From positions 1 through 45,816 of the forward strand of contig JACCXH010000041.1 in NCBI GenBank assembly GCA_013697245.1: a stretch of 45,816 bases of DNA. The letters run 5' to 3'. The position numbers and the translations under genes are program-made. This document shows positions 42,631-45,816 of the stretch, piece by piece. How positions within the stretch are numbered: position 1 is the stretch's first letter; each line of letters begins with the position of its first letter. A model generated the notes under the pieces. The model was given only the letters and a program-made list of their open reading frames with translations. It was not told the origin of the DNA and ran no database searches. This DNA comes from Bacteroidota bacterium. Lineage in GTDB: Bacteria; Bacteroidota; Bacteroidia; B-17B0; Aurantibacillaceae.

Positions 42631-43701
42631 TTATTCGTAGATCTTAGTTCCTTCCGTACAATTGGTACAAATATCAATTTGATCTCTACTCTTTAATATA
42701 GAGCGACGAAAATTATTATACGACTCCGAGAACCAAATGCTCTCAAAGGTATCTTTTTCTAAATTACCTAATTTGTATTTGGCATCTTTATCAAAACAAC
42801 ATGGCACAATTTTACCGTCCCAGGTTATTACACAACCCTGCCACATACGCCAGCATTGATTGAGTAATTTGTTCTTAAGCTCATACTTTCCTGAATCACC
42901 TTTTTTGTAACGCGAATATTCTTCGAGGTCTGGAATAAGATCGTGCCCATTCTCAAAATCGTAGATCTGTGCCGTTTTTATCTTTACCTCATCCACCCCT
43001 AATTCTTTTCCTAATTTTTTTACTGCCTCAATTTGATGTTCGTTGGTTTTAAATACCACAAATTGCCAAACCACATGTGGCGAACTACTTTTTAAGAGTT
43101 TTTTTTGTTTTAAGATCTCTTTGGTGCCTTCTATCACTTTATCAAAATGTCCGCCAATGCGGTATTTCTCATAAACTTCCTGTGTAATGCCATCTACTGA
43201 AATAATAAGTTTATCCAGTTTACTCAAAATAGTTTGTTTGGCATTTTCTTCGGTTAAATAATGTGCATTGGTACTGGTTATTGTAAAAATATTGTTGTTG
43301 GAGGCAAAAGAAACCATTTTTAAAAAGTCGGGGTTCAAATAAGGTTCGCCCTGGAAATAAAAAGTAAGGCTATGTAAATGTTTTTTTGTCTGCAGAATGA
43401 TCTTTTCAAACAATTGGTTTTGCAACATACCGGTTGGGCGGGTAAATTCGCGCAAACCACTCGGGCATTGCGGACATCTTAAATTGCAGCTTGTAGTTGG
43501 TTCTATACTAATAAAGAATGGTAAGCCCATTTGAACGGGCTTATTAATCAAACGTGAGTAATAAAATCCAAAAGCGAGTTTAAAAAAGTTAAATGCTTTA
43601 TAAACGGATAGTTTTTTAAATATTTTAAGATAATAGCGTATCACAGCGTTTTGTAAAGATATGCTATTAACCGTAAATAGACAGTAGAATTTCGGCTGCA
43701 A
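42631..43701 (-). CDS. Radical SAM/SPASM domain protein
   Basis: 356 residues as drawn from a TTG at 43701; a GTG at 43644 (MIRYYLKIFKKL...) is an equally good start and no early ATG exists. The [4Fe-4S] motif is 'TTSCNLRCPQCPSG' (C72, C76, C79). 'FYFQGEPYLNP', 'TSTNAHYL' and 'LIISVDGITQEVYEKYRIGG' follow the radical SAM core. The C-terminal SPASM region has 'CWRMWQGCVITWDGKIVPCC' and 'DICTNCTEG', giving ligands for one or two auxiliary clusters. I recall close relatives throughout Bacteroidota, in envelope or glycan contexts. No short precursor peptide is visible nearby, so a peptide substrate is unproven. A 16-bp palindrome with 2-bp spacer lies upstream. Confidence 0.85.
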   Translation of the reverse strand: MQPKFYCLFTVNSISLQNAVIRYYLKIFKKLSVYKAFNFFKLAFGFYYSRLINKPVQMGLPFFISIEPTTSCNLRCPQCPSGLREFTRPTGMLQNQLFEKIILQTKKHLHSLTFYFQGEPYLNPDFLKMVSFASNNNIFTITSTNAHYLTEENAKQTILSKLDKLIISVDGITQEVYEKYRIGGHFDKVIEGTKEILKQKKLLKSSSPHVVWQFVVFKTNEHQIEAVKKLGKELGVDEVKIKTAQIYDFENGHDLIPDLEEYSRYKKGDSGKYELKNKLLNQCWRMWQGCVITWDGKIVPCCFDKDAKYKLGNLEKDTFESIWFSESYNNFRRSILKSRDQIDICTNCTEGTKIYE

Positions 43702-43749
43702 ATCAATATTTGCATTCGTCTTTGATTGTACTCGATTTTGCGGTCTTCA

Positions 43750-43767
43750 AAATATCATTTGATATTT
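43750..43767. promoter_or_regulatory. Perfect 8-bp inverted repeat in a divergent intergenic region
   Basis: AAATATCA-TT-TGATATTT lies between the SPASM gene (-) and the Ig-like surface protein gene (+). It is flanked by similar GTCTTCAAA and GTCCTCAAA sequences. It could be an operator shared by both genes, but no regulator is implicated. Confidence 0.3.
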
Positions 43768-43884
43768 ATACAGTCCTCAAATCTGCGTTAACCAAATCCA
43801 AACGCAAATATTGTTTTTCGCCACGAAATCAACTCTCCATTTACGGTTTAATGGAATAATGTTTTACTTTTACAGCGTTAATTA

Positions 43885-45522
43885 ATGGCAAAGCAGGTAT
43901 ATAAAATAGTTTCAGCATTTTTTTTGATTCTTTTATTCGAAAAATGTGCCCAGGTGGGTGTACTTACCGGTGGTAAAAGAGATACTATTCCGCCTAAACT
44001 TATTGAAGCCCTTCCGGCAAACAATACTGTCAATTTTAATTCAGACCAGGTCGTACTCAAATTTGATGAACACGTAAAATTAACCGATCTGCCCAATCAA
44101 CTCATCATATCGCCCAAACTTGGTTTCGATCCCGATATATATGCCGATGGTAAGAAAATAATTATCTCGTTTAAAAAACACGCACTATTACCAAACACTA
44201 CTTACCGTTTTTATTTTGGTAAAGCCATATTAGATATGACCGAAGGAAATGCTTTAACCAATTTTGAATACGTATTCTCTACCGGTAATCAAATTGATTC
44301 ACTCAGGATAAAGGGCACTGTGCTCAATGCATTTAATAATAAACCAGAAAAAGATATTATCATAGGCATATATAATAAGGCCGAAGCTGTAGATAGTTTA
44401 CCCTACAAAAAAACACCAAACTATATTACCAGGAGTTCTGAAAGTGGAGACTTTGCTTTTGGTAATTTACCGCCAGGTATATATAAGGTATATGGTTTAG
44501 CCGATAAGAATAAGAACTATATGTATGATGGCGAAGTTGAACGCATAGCCTTTTTAGATTCTGCTCTTGAACTTAAAGGCGATACCAACATCAAACTCAA
44601 CTTATTTCAGGAAGAATCCAATAAGGCCTATATCAAAAAAATTAGTTCGCCTTATTTTGGCTTTAGCCAAATCATATTAAATAAAAAGAGCATCATAAGT
44701 TTAAAAACAATAAATAAGGCCGATAAGCATAATATTTATGAAACAAATACCGGCAAGTTAAAAGACACCATTTCGTTCTTCTATAAAAATTTAAGCGACA
44801 CATTAGATCTTTTAGTTGAGAACCTTTCTTTTAAAAAGACAGATACGGTTAAAGTAAAGCTGCCTAAGATCAAAGCCGGTAAAAAGAAGATAAGTGTATC
44901 GCTCAATGCGTCGGGTGGAAAACTTTTCTTTAACAAACCTTTGCAATTGGTATTTTTAAACTGGATGGACACAAGTACAACAAATGTAACAAAGCTTAAG
45001 TTGTCGAGTAAAACAGATAGTTTGATCGAAACAGAGAAATTAAAGTACAAATGGATAAATATTAATACACTTCAAATAAACAATAGACTAAGACAAGGCA
45101 CTCAATATTCATTAAAAGTTGATACAAATGCTTTTTTTGATGTGAGCGGGAACAAAAACGACAGTTCAATGATCGTTTTTCAAACCGAAAGTGAAAATGA
45201 GCTCGGAAAATTATCTTTAAAACTACTTTTTAATAAAAAACAAGGTTACTTAGTTCAACTCATCAATGAGCAAGAACAAATTATCAGAGAACAATTTGTG
45301 TCATTCAGTTTATCAGGCAGTAACGCTACAACTATTGATTTCACTAATGTTACGCCGGGTACCTATCAAATTAAAATTGTATTTGATGAGAACGAAAATA
45401 AAAAATGGGATACCGGTAACTTAAACTCAAAAATTCAGCCCGAACATGTTTATATTCATCCAAAAGCAATAAAAATTTTGTCGGATTGGGAAATTGAAGA
45501 AGAAATTTTAATAAAAGAATAA
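43885..45522 (+). CDS. Surface/lipoprotein-like protein with Ig-like domains
   Basis: 545 residues. The N-terminus (MAKQVYKIVSAFFLILLFEKCAQ) looks like a lipoprotein signal, with C21 as the candidate lipidated cysteine, but the residues before it (F-E-K) do not match the usual lipobox. 'VLTGGKRDTIPPKLIEALPA' leads into a Big_5-type Ig-like domain ('SDQVVLKFDEHVKL', 'PNTTYRFYFGKAILDM', 'FEYVFSTG'), followed by a CarboxypepD_reg-like domain ('FAFGNLPPGIYKVYGLADKN'). The C-terminal half is beta-rich with a further 'TPGTYQIKIVFDENENKKWD' segment. I recall this 'GGxxDxxPP' plus Ig architecture as conserved in Bacteroidota envelope lipoproteins. Function unknown. It is divergent from the SPASM gene. 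Confidence 0.8.
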   Translation: MAKQVYKIVSAFFLILLFEKCAQVGVLTGGKRDTIPPKLIEALPANNTVNFNSDQVVLKFDEHVKLTDLPNQLIISPKLGFDPDIYADGKKIIISFKKHALLPNTTYRFYFGKAILDMTEGNALTNFEYVFSTGNQIDSLRIKGTVLNAFNNKPEKDIIIGIYNKAEAVDSLPYKKTPNYITRSSESGDFAFGNLPPGIYKVYGLADKNKNYMYDGEVERIAFLDSALELKGDTNIKLNLFQEESNKAYIKKISSPYFGFSQIILNKKSIISLKTINKADKHNIYETNTGKLKDTISFFYKNLSDTLDLLVENLSFKKTDTVKVKLPKIKAGKKKISVSLNASGGKLFFNKPLQLVFLNWMDTSTTNVTKLKLSSKTDSLIETEKLKYKWININTLQINNRLRQGTQYSLKVDTNAFFDVSGNKNDSSMIVFQTESENELGKLSLKLLFNKKQGYLVQLINEQEQIIREQFVSFSLSGSNATTIDFTNVTPGTYQIKIVFDENENKKWDTGNLNSKIQPEHVYIHPKAIKILSDWEIEEEILIKE

Positions 45523-45806
45523 AAAAATTATTTTGGCCTCTTTTACCATTTTTTCCGAAAATCAGCATTTCGTTTTTTTCTATCAAAACATACGATGCCC
45601 TGTAACAATAGTAAAATCAATATACGCCGAGCTTCGTGAAATTTTTTTTTTATTTAAACAGCCATATTGTAATTATTAATTAGGCGATTAGATTCCGCTA
45701 TTAACAATTTCAACAAAGCAATGTTGAAAAAATAATGACTTAATAATTAGATAACTCTGAAAAATTTATTTACTTCGTATCAACAAATCTCAAAAACAAA
45801 AAAACC

Positions 45807-45816
45807 ATGGCAAAAA
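45807..45816 (+). CDS. Start of a gene running off the right edge
   Basis: ATG GCA AAA (M-A-K) begins at 45807 after an A-rich leader, in the style of starts in this window. Only three codons are visible, so no identity can be given. The preceding 284 bp (45523-45806) hold no gene; I see only AT-rich sequence with no terminator hairpin. Confidence 0.3.

Overview
The window is a low-GC, gene-dense stretch of a Bacteroidota chromosome. The evidence is several type IX secretion (T9SS) cargo proteins with type A or type B (gliding-motility, CHU_C-like) C-terminal sorting domains, a PorP/SprF-family partner, and promoters matching the Bacteroidota consensus (TTG or TTTG, about 20 nt, TAnnTTTG). 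Methylmalonyl-CoA epimerase, an HldD-type heptose epimerase and other conserved Bacteroidota membrane proteins fit this. I see no tRNA, rRNA, CRISPR array, insertion sequence or phage genes. I would not name a genus.

Layout. 1-6.8 kb (+): the 3' part of a giant Ig-repeat adhesin with a type B sorting domain, then a PorP/SprF protein and an OmpA-family protein, a typical cargo plus partner plus anchor set. 6.8-12.6 kb (+): a 3'-end relic of another cargo gene, a PlsC acyltransferase, and a second giant adhesin (LamG-like domain plus about ten Ig-like repeats) whose DNA shows a codon-usage break. 12.6-17.6 kb: gatC (+), then two convergent T9SS cargo genes (-), a beta-propeller protein with a type A tail and a PKD/Ig protein with a type B tail, separated by a strong terminator. 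17.7-21.3 kb (-): small membrane protein, enoyl-CoA hydratase, HI0933-family flavoprotein, HTH regulator. 21.5-26.1 kb (+): CDP-alcohol phosphatidyltransferase, two unknown small genes, a 2-hydroxymuconic/2-aminomuconic-semialdehyde-type dehydrogenase, a membrane-anchored J protein, methylmalonyl-CoA epimerase and a [2Fe-2S] ferredoxin. 26.1-28.1 kb (-): Zn-ribbon protein, membrane protein, outer-membrane barrel.

28.2-38.8 kb (-) is the most interesting part. Seven overlapping or abutting genes encode a GT87-like glycosyltransferase, a flippase-like membrane protein, two B12-binding-type radical SAM enzymes, two SAM methyltransferases (one with an NPPY motif) and a winged-helix/nucleotidyltransferase fusion. 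A T9SS-exported M1 aminopeptidase lies just upstream. I cannot match the set to a characterised pathway. It is the best candidate here for an undescribed system, probably assembling or modifying a lipid-linked or exported glycoconjugate.

38.8-45.8 kb: a 134-bp inverted-repeat element that supplies the stop codon of hldD, hldD itself (-), a symmetric four-hairpin REP/BIME-like cluster, a long-chain acyl-CoA synthetase (+), an unknown gene (+), a radical SAM/SPASM protein (-), a surface Ig-like protein (+) and the first codons of another gene at the right edge. Several genes can only start at TTG. I moved some starts where a promoter element overlaps the longest frame.
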